From JAUIBE01 sp035267185 (lineage in GTDB: Bacteria; Pseudomonadota; Gammaproteobacteria; Xanthomonadales; SZUA-36), in assembly GCA_035267185.1 (NCBI GenBank), contig DATFLY010000097.1, forward strand, positions 43,600 through 107,599: a stretch of DNA of 64,000 bases, written 5' to 3'. Shown piece by piece: positions 26,652-36,036 of the stretch (position 1 is its first letter; each line of letters starts with the position of its first letter). The notes under the pieces were generated by a model. That model did not search any database and was not told where the DNA came from. It saw only the letters and a program-made list of their open reading frames with translations. The position numbers and the translations under genes were made by a program.

Positions 26652-27563
26652 CTAGTATTCCTGTGTGGATAAACGAACAGTTAAATCCACAATTTGTCCA
26701 TAGTCCTGGATAAATAAGCTGTAGTAGGGATATACACGCTCACCACCGGTGGTGTTTGATTCGAGTGTAAATACCGCTTCAGTACCCTGGGGAATCCGCA
26801 TTCCGGGCCACAAGCCTTCAATACTGGGGTGGGAAATACCCGTGGGTTCGGTGGCAGAATAACTCTCGATCACGACTTCACCGTCAACTGCTTCAATCCT
26901 GAGACGGAACAGATCCATCCTGGGAGCAGAACCGCTGACTGTTTTATGAATGACGGCCAGGCCCCAGAAAGGCACTGAAACATCTACCCACTGACCACCG
27001 GCAATCTGCTTTTGCATGGTGATCTCGACAGTTGGTGCAGGTGGCTCTTCAGGTGGCTCTTCTTCCTCAGGCGGGTCCGTTTCAGGCGGGGCGGGCTCTT
27101 CAGGAATCTCGATGGCGTTGCAGGAGCCGGCTGCCAATGGGTTGTTGCGCAGGCGCATCAGTTGATAACCGCCTGATACACCATCGACGCCATCATATGC
27201 CATGGTGATATGACCGCAGTTCTCGACTTCCAGGGTGATGTTGCCCCACAGAGCCTCGGTCAGGGTTTCGGAACCCGCCGGGTCGCCCATGATGCCGCCT
27301 TCAGTGCGATACATATCGAGCACCACAACGTTGCCCTGCTTCTGACCAGTGCCGATGAGCCACATCTGGTTGCCGAATGAATCATATGTATACCAGTAGG
27401 CGATGACGTAACCGTCACCATACTCTTCAATGGCAAAGCCCTCGCCGGCGAAGTCAGGATTCCACCAACTGCCTTGTACACCGATGTACTGAAGTTCCTG
27501 AGCCGCTGCCGTGAGGCTGCCGGCGAAAATCAAGAACAGCGAAAGCGCAATTTTCTTGAACAT
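26652..27563 (-). CDS. Secreted protein with Trp/Gly-rich domain, function unknown
   Basis: 303 residues. Signal peptide cleaved after AAAQ (about residue 22). Residues 28-160 carry one copy of the domain also found twice in the subtilase-like protein at 11052: G-S-WW-N-P, an E-G-F turn, then YWYTYDSFGNQMW. An acidic Pro/Glu linker (about 165-195) leads to a second, beta-rich domain of about 110 residues with no motif I recognise. Two Cys flank the first domain. AGGAA lies before the ATG. Single-gene transcript, ending at the hairpin 40 bases on. Probably secreted or surface-attached. Confidence 0.7.
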   Translation of the reverse strand: MFKKIALSLFLIFAGSLTAAAQELQYIGVQGSWWNPDFAGEGFAIEEYGDGYVIAYWYTYDSFGNQMWLIGTGQKQGNVVVLDMYRTEGGIMGDPAGSETLTEALWGNITLEVENCGHITMAYDGVDGVSGGYQLMRLRNNPLAAGSCNAIEIPEEPAPPETDPPEEEEPPEEPPAPTVEITMQKQIAGGQWVDVSVPFWGLAVIHKTVSGSAPRMDLFRLRIEAVDGEVVIESYSATEPTGISHPSIEGLWPGMRIPQGTEAVFTLESNTTGGERVYPYYSLFIQDYGQIVDLTVRLSTQEY

Positions 27564-28017
27564 ATTGTTTATTCCTGTAGCGCGAACTCGATTCCCACAC
27601 ACTCCTTTCGGGACAAAGCCAAAGCCCCTTTCACTTTTAAAGAAGTGGGAAATCGAAATAATCCAATTTTTGTTTCAGAGTCGGGAATCAACGGTCCATT
27701 CCTTTGCCGAAGTTTAATTCCTCAAGCCAAATCGACTCAACCATAGCGTCACAATCTATTTATTCTTTTTATTTCAACAGCTTATCTATATTGCTGTAAT
27801 CGCGACAGCCGGCTACCTTACCCTGATAGCCGTAAAAGTCAAGCTGCAGTTTGTTAAAAATTTGCTAAATTCCTTTGCAAGACAAACTGTTAGCCTATTC
27901 TTGTGAGGGATTCTACAGCTAAATGCCCCGGTTCTACAAATTTTATACACTTCTGAGGAGGATCTGTTCCAGGCTGTTAAGACCAGCGCTTTCGCACTTA
28001 TCGGGGAATCCGCTTCT
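27564..28017. other. Gene-free stretch upstream of the secreted-protein gene
   Basis: 454 bases, AT-rich especially from 27740 to 27960, between the 5' end of the secreted-protein gene and the 3' end of serA, both minus-strand. It must hold the promoter of the former. No -35/-10 pair stood out, and I saw no terminator hairpin just after serA. Confidence 0.45.
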
Positions 28018-29187
28018 TCAGACGACCCGCACCCTGATCACACCTTCTGCTTTTGAGATCTCCCGAATGACGTTTTCAGAGGGGTTGGATTCAACATCCA
28101 CGATGTTATAAGCAGCTTCGCCCTGGCTTTTGTTCACCATGTCGATGATGTTGATTTTGCGTTCGGCCAACACATTGAGAACCGTGCCCAGAACGGCTGG
28201 AACATTCCGGTTACAGAATGTGATTCGATGGCCACCATTACGGCTCATGTGAATGCGTGGAAAGTTCACGGAGTTTTCGATGTTGCCGTTGCGCAGAAAC
28301 TCAATCAGCTGGCTTGCTGCCATCACCGCACAGTTTTCCTCGGCTTCCTGGGTGCTCGCCCCGATATGTGGCAGCATCACTACGTCCCTGCGTCCCACCA
28401 GTTCCGGAACAGGAAAATCCGTGATGTATCCTGAAAGCCTGCCGGAATCGAGCGCTGCAATCACAGCCTGGATATCGACCACTTGCTGACGGGCGAAATT
28501 CAACAATCGCGCGCCATTACGAAATTTGGCCAGCACGTCTGCATTGATCAGGCCCTGGGTGTGCTTGTTGGCAGGAATATGAAGTGTCACGAAATCCGAG
28601 TTCTGAACCAGCGCATCGAGGCTGTCGACTTTCAGAACCCGGCTTGAAAGACGCCAGGCCGACGCCACCGAAATGGCAGGATCATAACCAGCAACCTTCA
28701 TTCCAAGCTCCAGCGCCAGGTTGGCAACCATCGCGCCAATCGCCCCCAGTCCAACCACGCCCAGGGTCTTGCCTGCCACCTCTGAGCCGGCAAACCGCTT
28801 CTTCTCTTTTTCCAGTCGCTTCGACAGGTCGTCAGGGTCGTTCACATCGCCCAAAGACTGAACGTAGTTGGATCCGCCGAGAATATCGCGCGAGCCAAGC
28901 AGCAGGGATGCTGCCACCAGCTCTTTCACAGCATTGGCATTTCCACCCGGCGTGTTGAAAACCACGACCCCGTGCTCGGTCAGGTCCTCGACAGGAATAT
29001 TGTTAACCCCGGCACCGGCACGAGCCACGGCCACCAGGTTTTTCGATACATCCATTCCATGGAGTTTGTGGCTGCGGAGCAAAATGCCCGCCGGGGACGT
29101 GACTTCCGGGCCCACCTCGAATTCGTCAGCTGGAAAACAATTCAGGCCAGCAGCGGCAATATTGTTGAAGGTTTGAATTTTATACAT
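28018..29187 (-). CDS. serA: D-3-phosphoglycerate dehydrogenase
   Basis: 389 residues: 2-hydroxyacid dehydrogenase with NAD-binding [11 protein letters not shown] (about 140-150), catalytic His in [12 protein letters not shown] (about 275) and a C-terminal ACT domain from about residue 315 that normally senses serine. It commits 3-phosphoglycerate to serine synthesis. The catalytic Arg region reads NFARQQ where many homologues have an R-G dipeptide. The ATG overlaps the serC stop by eight bases and has GGGGAAG before it, so translation is coupled to serC. Confidence 0.93.
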   Translation of the reverse strand: MYKIQTFNNIAAAGLNCFPADEFEVGPEVTSPAGILLRSHKLHGMDVSKNLVAVARAGAGVNNIPVEDLTEHGVVVFNTPGGNANAVKELVAASLLLGSRDILGGSNYVQSLGDVNDPDDLSKRLEKEKKRFAGSEVAGKTLGVVGLGAIGAMVANLALELGMKVAGYDPAISVASAWRLSSRVLKVDSLDALVQNSDFVTLHIPANKHTQGLINADVLAKFRNGARLLNFARQQVVDIQAVIAALDSGRLSGYITDFPVPELVGRRDVVMLPHIGASTQEAEENCAVMAASQLIEFLRNGNIENSVNFPRIHMSRNGGHRITFCNRNVPAVLGTVLNVLAERKINIIDMVNKSQGEAAYNIVDVESNPSENVIREISKAEGVIRVRVV

Positions 29188-30304
29188 CACTGACTTCCCC
29201 GTAAGCCCAGTCAATCCAGGGCATTAATGCTTTGACATCTTCTGAAGGCACCGTGGCACCGCACCAGATACGAAGTCCGGGCGGCGCCGCCCGGTATGCG
29301 CCTATGTCATAGGCCACGCCTTCATCTGCAAGCAGGCCAATCAACTTCTTGATTTCATCTGGCGCAAGGTCCAGCGCCAGGCACACGCTGGTCGTGGAGC
29401 GTGTTTGTGGCTCATTGGCGAGAAACCGAATCCAGTCACGCCCGGAAACAAATGACTCGATAACAGCAAAATTTTCCCGGGAGCGGCGAATCGTGGCATC
29501 AACACCACCCAGGTCACGCACCCAGGAAAGCGCATCCAGGTAATCGGCAACACACAGCATTGATGGCGTGTTGATGGTTGATCCCTGAAAAATGCCTTCG
29601 TTAAGCTTGCCGTTCTTCGTGAGGCGAAAAATCTTTGGCAACGGCCGGTCCGGAACGTACGTTTCAAGCCGCTCAACGGCTCCTGGGCTGAGGATCAGCA
29701 TGCCATGAGCGGCTTCTCCACCCAGCACTTTCTGCCAGCTGAAGGTGGTGACATCCAGCTTGTTCCACGGCAATTCCATGGCAAAAACTGCCGAGGTCGC
29801 ATCACAGATGGTCAGCCCCTCCCGATCATCACTGATCCAGTCACCATTCGGCACCCGAACGCCCGATGTCGTCCCGTTCCATGCGAAAACGACATCATGT
29901 GCCGGGTCGACCTGGCCCAGATCCGGCAGATCACCATAGCCCGCCTCGTAACAATTCAGATCTTCCAGCTTCAGATGTTCACTGAGGTCGATCTGCCAGG
30001 TACGACTGAACGACTCCCATGAAAGGACATCAACCGGCCTTGCTCCCAACATCGACCAAAGGGCCATCTCGACAGCACCGGTATCCGATGCGGGAACGAT
30101 GCCCACGCGATATCCGTCCGGTAACCCGAGAATCTCGGCGGTTTCATCACAAGCCTGTCTCAGCCGGTCTTTTCCGGGTTGCCCACGATGGGACCTCCCG
30201 AGCGTATCGAGCTGAAGCCTGGAAACATCATAACCGGGGCGCTTTCTGCAGGGCCCGGATGAAAAATTTGGAGAACCGGGCCGGACCGTTGGCTTAGATC
30301 GCAT
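29180..30304 (-). CDS. serC: Phosphoserine aminotransferase, alphaproteobacterial/archaeal subtype
   Basis: 374 residues. Class-V PLP fold with [13 protein letters not shown] start, [26 protein letters not shown], and the PLP lysine in [16 protein letters not shown]. The sequence style (RKRPGYD, TWQID) belongs to the second SerC subfamily known mainly from alphaproteobacteria and Methanosarcina, not the E. coli type. It makes phosphoserine from 3-phosphohydroxypyruvate and glutamate. First gene of serC-serA; a TACAAT -10-like hexamer lies upstream on the minus strand near 30400. Confidence 0.92.
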   Translation of the reverse strand: MRSKPTVRPGSPNFSSGPCRKRPGYDVSRLQLDTLGRSHRGQPGKDRLRQACDETAEILGLPDGYRVGIVPASDTGAVEMALWSMLGARPVDVLSWESFSRTWQIDLSEHLKLEDLNCYEAGYGDLPDLGQVDPAHDVVFAWNGTTSGVRVPNGDWISDDREGLTICDATSAVFAMELPWNKLDVTTFSWQKVLGGEAAHGMLILSPGAVERLETYVPDRPLPKIFRLTKNGKLNEGIFQGSTINTPSMLCVADYLDALSWVRDLGGVDATIRRSRENFAVIESFVSGRDWIRFLANEPQTRSTTSVCLALDLAPDEIKKLIGLLADEGVAYDIGAYRAAPPGLRIWCGATVPSEDVKALMPWIDWAYGEVSDV

Positions 30305-30553
30305 GATTCACCGCAACATGGCGCAACTGCCTGGCAGGCAGACAAAAATTAATGTTCATTTTGAATTTGATAAGACTGTCGGAAAAACAATCCGCTATTG
30401 TACCGCGACTGGTGTTTAAGACACATGGCAATTTTGATCTTTTCTGCGATATCCAGGATATTTTCTGACCTGGATCAACCTGGGTTCCTGCCATGGGATT
30501 GACCTTTTCCTGCCCCTGTCATGCCCTGCTGCATCCACAGGATTGCAACCAGC

Positions 30554-31654
30554 ATGGCATCAGAAAAACAATCAGGCGCCTGTGTGATCGTCGGGGCCAG
30601 CTTTGCCGGCCTTTGCTGCGGCCTGGCGCTTTCACAAAGAGGGCATAGCGTCCGGATTCTTGAAAAGAAGGCGGATGTTGGCTTCAAGCTTCGCACGACC
30701 GGCATCATTGTGCGGGATGCAGTTGACCAGATTCCGCTTCTGGACGAACTACCCGAACAATTGACCAGAGCAATTCCGGCTGTACGGCTGTATTCACCAT
30801 CCATGCGCAGCATCCGGCTGGAGTCACCCGGATACTATTTTCTGGCGACAGATACACCCGGTGTATTGCGCTGGCTGGCAGACAAGGCCGCCAGGGCAGG
30901 CGCTGAGATTTGTTTCGAGTCTCCGTTTTCAGGTGCCACGCGAACCCGCAAGGGCTGGGATCTCGGGCCTTATGGAACCTGTCAATTCCTGGTCGGTGCT
31001 GATGGCGCAGGCTCTCCTCTCGCCAGGTCACTTGGACTCGGTCAGAATAAAAAGCTTCTGTATGGAATCGAGCACGAATACCGAACAAGCCACGATTACC
31101 CGCACCTTGGAGAGCCTGACGCCCTCCACTGTTTTGCCAGCCGGAAGATCGCACCAGGCTATATCGCCTGGATTGTCCAGGGTGTTAATCACATCCAGGC
31201 GGGCCTCGCTGGCAGGGGTGCCAGACACAGGTCAGGGATCAAGACTGCAATGGCAACCTTCCTGGAAAAAACTTCAGACATAATCCCGCTTAAAAACCAG
31301 ATCCCTGAAACCATTCGGGCCGGAGCAATTCCGTGTGGAGGGCTGGTCAGGCCGCTTGCAACAACACGCGCCATCCTGGTTGGTGATGCGGCAGGCATGG
31401 TATCCCCTGTCACTGCCGGCGGCATTCACACCGCCATTCGATACGGGCTGGCCTCGGGCCACGCCATCGCGGATTGTTTTGAGGGCAGAAGCATTAATCC
31501 TTCCGAGCAACTGCTGGCGCTATATCCGCGTTTCCGCGCCAGGAAAACCTTGCGGGTTTTGTACGATCACTTCCACTGTGACTGGCCTTTCAACATGCTT
31601 TTATCCACCCGGATTATGCGCCGGATTGCATCCAGGCTTTACTTTCATCGATAA
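30554..31654 (+). CDS. FAD-dependent oxidoreductase, geranylgeranyl-reductase-like family
   Basis: 366 residues from ATG 30554 (an ATG at 30521 is less likely because these proteins begin just before the flavin motif). N-terminal dinucleotide site VIVGASFAGLCCGLAL, a middle VGADGAGSPLARSLGL and the FAD-ribityl motif VGDAAGMVSPVTAGGIHTAI place it with flavoproteins that reduce isoprenoid chains or hydroxylate aromatics. Compact length and the last motif favour the geranylgeranyl reductase group. Divergent from serC. Substrate not determined. Confidence 0.8.
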   Translation: MASEKQSGACVIVGASFAGLCCGLALSQRGHSVRILEKKADVGFKLRTTGIIVRDAVDQIPLLDELPEQLTRAIPAVRLYSPSMRSIRLESPGYYFLATDTPGVLRWLADKAARAGAEICFESPFSGATRTRKGWDLGPYGTCQFLVGADGAGSPLARSLGLGQNKKLLYGIEHEYRTSHDYPHLGEPDALHCFASRKIAPGYIAWIVQGVNHIQAGLAGRGARHRSGIKTAMATFLEKTSDIIPLKNQIPETIRAGAIPCGGLVRPLATTRAILVGDAAGMVSPVTAGGIHTAIRYGLASGHAIADCFEGRSINPSEQLLALYPRFRARKTLRVLYDHFHCDWPFNMLLSTRIMRRIASRLYFHR

Positions 31655-31745
31655 TCTGTTGATTAACCGGTAAGCCCTTGCTTGTGCAATATTTATGGTT
31701 AAGGCGCATAATGGGTACCGCTTTGAAATAAGGTGAGGACAAGGT

Positions 31746-33407
31746 ATGCAGGAAGCAGCCATCAGTTTAAAAAGGGGAAGCACCCTGATCGGTCACGTGG
31801 TTGAAACGACAGCCGCGTATTTTCGTGCACGTATGGTCAGCGATGAAGATGGGTTCAGTGAAACCATTACCATCGGTGAAGAAACCTTCCATCCAGGGCG
31901 TGTTGGCTCCTATCTAATGGTCAGGCAGTCTGGTAACGAGATCCTGGTGATGCTCGAAAGCATCTGGGAAGACATCGACGCAGACGGCGAAACCGTTTAC
32001 ATGACACAGCTTGCGCCCATGGGGGAGTTTTACGGCGAGGACAGTTTTGATCGCGGCGTAAGAAATTACCCGACAACAGGGGCGGAAGTTCACGTTGCCA
32101 GCGAACGAAGACTGGCGGCTGTGTTCGGTGGATACAGCATTGGCGGGTTCAAGGTAGGCACCCTCAGCACCTCCAAGGGCACCAATGTTTATCTTGATGC
32201 TGGTGCGTTTTACGGTCGACATGCAGCCATTCTTGGCCAGACAGGTTCAGGTAAGTCGTGGACAGTCACCAGCTTTATCCAGTCGACACTCAAGTCCATG
32301 CCCAATACGCACATCGTGCTGATGGATTTGCACGGCGAATACAGTCATAAGCATGATGACTCGACTGTGATTTCACCGTTTCCGATGAGCAAGGTGCGTT
32401 GTATCCAGGCCAGGGACCTTGAATTACCCTTCTGGATGCTGACTTTCGAGGAACAGGTTGAACTGTTTATCGACGACGAGGATGCAGATGCTTCAATCCA
32501 GTCTGCATTTATGCGGGCCACCATGCTCGACCTGAAGCGAGAAGCCAACAGCCATCTTGACCTGGGCAACATCACGGTCGATTCACCGGTGTATTACGAC
32601 ATCGAGGAAATGATGGAGCGCTTCAAGGAAGCGAACGAACGCACCGCCGACTTCGGCAAGACAAAGGAAGCGCTCTATGGTCGCTTTGATCACATGCTGA
32701 TTCGCATGAACAGTATGATCAGCGATACACGCTACGACTTCCTGTTACGTCCCAAAAAACGGACCAGCACTGAAACCCTTCCTGACCTGATGCGTGACTT
32801 CATTGGGCTGGGTCAGCGCAAAGCAGCCATCACCGTACTGGATCTCAGTGCCGTGCCTTTCGACGTTACACCCATGGTGACAGCGCTGGTCGGCCGAATG
32901 GCATTTGAGTTCAATTACTGGAATCCACGTTGTACCGAGTTTCCGATCTACCTGATTTGCGAGGAGGCGCACCAATACATTCCTCGTGAAGACAGCCGGA
33001 AATTCCGTCGCTCACGTCGCGCCATCGAATTTATTGCCAAGAACGGCAGAAAATACGGTGTCGGACTGGCTGTCGTCACTCAGCGTCCTCATGACTTGTC
33101 TGAAACCGTGCTTTCTCAATGCGGCACATTCATTTGCATGCGAATCGCCAATCCGGACGATCAGGAATATGTGCGAGCGATGGTTCCGGATGCGTCGAGA
33201 GGCACATTTGCAGCGCTGACCTCCCTGGCCCGCGGTGAAGCCATTGCCATGGGAGAGGCGGTACCAATGCCGGTCAGATTCCAGGTCACCATGCCGGAGC
33301 CGCCGCCGAACTCACCCTCAATCGACTACGCCACATACTGGCAGGAAGAGGACATCGAGATTGATGTTGATGACCTCGTGAGGCGCTGGCACCGTCAGGA
33401 ACGATAG
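31746..33407 (+). CDS. HerA-like FtsK-family ATPase (DUF87)
   Basis: 553 residues. An N-terminal beta-barrel HAS-like domain (to about 120) precedes an ATPase core with Walker A GQTGSGKS (164-171), DLHGEYS, Walker B YLICEEAH and sensor VVTQRPHDLS followed by an arginine-finger region. HerA proteins form hexameric DNA translocases with NurA nuclease, or with Sir2 and other effectors in phage defence. None of those partners is adjacent: flanks are a flavoprotein and an antiporter that starts 12 bases later. Housekeeping DNA repair or an orphan motor are both possible. Confidence 0.87.
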   Translation: MQEAAISLKRGSTLIGHVVETTAAYFRARMVSDEDGFSETITIGEETFHPGRVGSYLMVRQSGNEILVMLESIWEDIDADGETVYMTQLAPMGEFYGEDSFDRGVRNYPTTGAEVHVASERRLAAVFGGYSIGGFKVGTLSTSKGTNVYLDAGAFYGRHAAILGQTGSGKSWTVTSFIQSTLKSMPNTHIVLMDLHGEYSHKHDDSTVISPFPMSKVRCIQARDLELPFWMLTFEEQVELFIDDEDADASIQSAFMRATMLDLKREANSHLDLGNITVDSPVYYDIEEMMERFKEANERTADFGKTKEALYGRFDHMLIRMNSMISDTRYDFLLRPKKRTSTETLPDLMRDFIGLGQRKAAITVLDLSAVPFDVTPMVTALVGRMAFEFNYWNPRCTEFPIYLICEEAHQYIPREDSRKFRRSRRAIEFIAKNGRKYGVGLAVVTQRPHDLSETVLSQCGTFICMRIANPDDQEYVRAMVPDASRGTFAALTSLARGEAIAMGEAVPMPVRFQVTMPEPPPNSPSIDYATYWQEEDIEIDVDDLVRRWHRQER

Positions 33408-33419
33408 AGACGCGGGGGC

Positions 33420-34589
33420 GTGCCTGATCAATCGATCGTATACACGCTCTTCCTGATCTTCACAGGAGCGGCGATGGCCGCAACCCTGGCGCTGTATGCG
33501 CGCCAGGCACTGATTGTTGCCTACATTATCCTGGGGGTCATTCTTGGCCCGTGGGGTGCAGGCTGGGTGTCAGATACGGCGCTGATTGGCGACATGGCCC
33601 ATGTCGGGATTATCTTTCTGCTTTTTCTGCTGGGTCTGAACCTCACGCCACAGAAACTGGGGCAACTGCTCAAGCAAACCCTGTTGGTGACGATTGTCAG
33701 CTCCCTTGTTTTCTGTGCAGCAGGCTGGATGGTCGCCCGCGCCTTTGGCTTTTCCCAGGTCGAGAGCGTGCTGATCGGGGTCGCGGCGCTGTTTTCCAGC
33801 ACCATTGTCGGCATCAAGCTGCTACCCACCACCGTCCTGCATCATCGTCATATAGGCGAAGTCATCATCAGCATCCTGCTTTTACAGGATCTGATCGCCA
33901 TTATCGTGATGCTCGTCATTCAGAGCCCGGAGGCATCCAGCATCAGCCCAATGGAAATTGCCTGGCTGGTGGCTGCCCTGCCAATACTGGTGGTCGGCAC
34001 ATTACTGCTGGAAAAGTTTGTTTTGCTGCCGCTCTTCAAGCGGTTCGACCGCGTGATTGAATATGTTTTTCTTCTCACCCTGGCGTGGTGCCTTGGCATC
34101 GCGGAAATCGCCAAAATGATGGGGTTGTCTTACGAGATTGGCGCATTCATTGCCGGTATCGCCATTGCCACCAACCCGATTGCTCTTTACATCGCCGAAA
34201 GCCTTAAACCATTGCGTGATTTTTTCCTGGTGCTGTTTTTCTTCGCCATCGGGGCAAGTCTCGACCTGGGCGTGGCAAGCACTGTTGTGTGGCCCGCACT
34301 CGTATTGGCAGCCACGATGCTGCTGCTTAAACCGGCGGTTTACCGAAACCTGCTCGGAAGTGCTTCAGAAACGCCGCAACTGGCATGGGAAGCGGGCTGG
34401 CGACTGGGACAGATGAGCGAGTTTTCGCTGCTGATCACTTTCCTGGCATTAGAAAATGAGCGAATCGGTAATGAGGCGGCATACATGATTCAGCTTGCCA
34501 CGCTGATCACACTGGTGGTTTCCTCATCCAACGTTGTGATGAGGTTTCCAAGTCCGGTTGCAACCAATGAACGACTGCGTCGGGACTAA
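33420..34589 (+). CDS. Kef-type cation:proton antiporter, membrane domain only
   Basis: 389 residues starting at GTG 33420 after a G-rich ribosome site. About 11-12 hydrophobic segments in the Na+/H+ exchanger fold, with GLNLTPQKL, the SSTIVGIKLLP helix, LLLQDLIAIIV and FFFAIGASLDLG matching CPA2 transporters. Unlike the antiporter at 3703 it ends without a TrkA-N domain, so it lacks the nucleotide/glutathione gate. Probably co-transcribed with the HerA-like gene, a combination with no obvious functional link. Confidence 0.87.
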   Translation: MPDQSIVYTLFLIFTGAAMAATLALYARQALIVAYIILGVILGPWGAGWVSDTALIGDMAHVGIIFLLFLLGLNLTPQKLGQLLKQTLLVTIVSSLVFCAAGWMVARAFGFSQVESVLIGVAALFSSTIVGIKLLPTTVLHHRHIGEVIISILLLQDLIAIIVMLVIQSPEASSISPMEIAWLVAALPILVVGTLLLEKFVLLPLFKRFDRVIEYVFLLTLAWCLGIAEIAKMMGLSYEIGAFIAGIAIATNPIALYIAESLKPLRDFFLVLFFFAIGASLDLGVASTVVWPALVLAATMLLLKPAVYRNLLGSASETPQLAWEAGWRLGQMSEFSLLITFLALENERIGNEAAYMIQLATLITLVVSSSNVVMRFPSPVATNERLRRD

Positions 34590-34618
34590 AAATCCCGGGG
34601 TAAAGTCACGGTACGGCC

Positions 34619-35299
34619 TTAATCCCAGTATGGCTTGGCGCCGAGCAGCATCTCTACCGAACCGTCCCCCATTAACAACGCACGCTCAATCTTGAAAACT
34701 GTCAGCAAACCGGAAAGCTCTGCCTGCGGATGGGGCAGGTATTGGAAATCTGCCTGGTGGCCTTTTTTCATCCTGAATTCTGTCAGCCCTATGACTGAAT
34801 ACTCGGCTCGCTCACAAGGCGTCAGGATACTGTGGACACCAAAACCGTGAGCCTTGCTTTTACTGTGAAGATGCGGCTCCAGGGCCCCGCACAACGCCCT
34901 GATTGAAGAAGCTGACAGGTACTGCATGATGTCCCAAAGCAGCAGCAGGTCGAACTTCTCATCCCTGGGTATATCGAGCGCCTTGCGAAAACCGACAGAA
35001 AGCTCAGCTTCCGAGTGGCGTGCCTGACCTTCGATCAGATTGGTGTTGGAATACAGATCTGCAAACCGCAGCCGGCATTTGTAGCTTGAAAAGAAATTGA
35101 CGGTCTCTGAATGCGCCCGGCCAATTTCGAGCACCCTTAATCGTTTGTCAGGATCGATATTGCGAAAGAGATCGCCAAACAGCTTCGCACTCTTGCTGCC
35201 GGAAGAGGTCACATCAGCACCCTGCCCGCGGCCTGAGCCCGGACCCGACTTGCCACTTGCGACGCGCTGCACCCGGCTGTCGGCGCTGGCGTGGTTCAC
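34619..35299 (-). CDS. SAM-methyltransferase-like protein next to bactofilin
   Basis: 226 residues, probable GTG start. After a low-complexity Ser/Gly-rich N-terminus (about 35 residues), RVLEIGRAHSETVNFF resembles methyltransferase motif I and FDLLLLWDIMQYLS resembles motif IV/post-motif. The acidic residue that normally ends strand 2 is in LRFADLYS. The C-terminal part is less typical. It follows the bactofilin gene by 39 bases, so it may act with or on that filament; this is inference. Confidence 0.65.
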   Translation of the reverse strand: MNHASADSRVQRVASGKSGPGSGRGQGADVTSSGSKSAKLFGDLFRNIDPDKRLRVLEIGRAHSETVNFFSSYKCRLRFADLYSNTNLIEGQARHSEAELSVGFRKALDIPRDEKFDLLLLWDIMQYLSASSIRALCGALEPHLHSKSKAHGFGVHSILTPCERAEYSVIGLTEFRMKKGHQADFQYLPHPQAELSGLLTVFKIERALLMGDGSVEMLLGAKPYWD

Positions 35300-35338
35300 C
35301 CCTGATATCGCTCCTTCAGCCGCCAGAACCGGTCTTGT

Positions 35339-35935
35339 TTAACCGCTCTTGGACGAAGAGAAGCCGCTGTCTTTTGCGCCGGCTTCCAGGTTCATCGGCT
35401 GGGTTCCACCCAGCGACTTGCCATTGGTCTTCGCTTCGGTTTTGGCTTCGGTTGTGGGCTTCGAGTCAGCTTTTGGGTTGGCAGCAGCTTTTTCAGGAGC
35501 CCTTTGCGGATCCATATCGATGCTGCCCTTGAACATTGCGCCGTCTTCAAGCAACACGCGCGGCGACTTGATGTTGCCGCGGACATTACCTGACTTGCTG
35601 ATGATGACTTTCTCCTGGCCCGTGATGTCACCGTTAACTTGTCCGTCGATTCGAACAATGCGGGCCGAGACATCGGCCTTGACGCGACCACCCTGGCCAA
35701 CTGATACCTCGTTCGAGTCGAGCTTGACGCTGCCCTCGACACTGCCGTCGATGACAAGATTTTCGTCACCGGAGATATCACCGTTAATTTGAATACCAGT
35801 ACCAATCATCGCAACTTTCCTCGTGGACGGGGTTGGCGATTCCGCCTGGGATTGAGCGCTACCCTGCGCATTCTCAGGCACGTTCCCCTTGGGCTCGGAT
35901 TGACCAAACCGGCTATTACGCTGTTTATCAAACAT
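35339..35935 (-). CDS. Bactofilin (polymer-forming cytoskeletal protein)
   Basis: 198 residues. A disordered N-terminal tail (to about 40) precedes a right-handed beta-helix of about 100 residues with regular repeats such as I.GDI.GDENLVIDG.VEGSV and INGDITGQEKVIISKSGNVRGNI, then a Lys/Ala/Glu-rich tail. Bactofilins self-assemble without nucleotide into filaments that organise cell shape or wall enzymes. ATG 35935 is preceded by GGA at good distance; an ATG four codons earlier is possible. Upstream is a LytS-type kinase on the same strand. Confidence 0.92.
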   Translation of the reverse strand: MFDKQRNSRFGQSEPKGNVPENAQGSAQSQAESPTPSTRKVAMIGTGIQINGDISGDENLVIDGSVEGSVKLDSNEVSVGQGGRVKADVSARIVRIDGQVNGDITGQEKVIISKSGNVRGNIKSPRVLLEDGAMFKGSIDMDPQRAPEKAAANPKADSKPTTEAKTEAKTNGKSLGGTQPMNLEAGAKDSGFSSSKSG

Positions 35936-36036
35936 GGTGAATTCCATTTACTTTTTCAAAGGGGGTTGATCAGTCTATCAAACTTGAGGGCCGTATCACC
36001 AGTCAGTTTCGAATTTTGCCCGGGCATCCGGCCTGG

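Noticed and set aside
31746..34589. HerA plus antiporter as an anti-phage defence pair
   Set aside because: No nuclease, Sir2 or other effector gene is beside them, and the antiporter is an ordinary CPA2 transporter.
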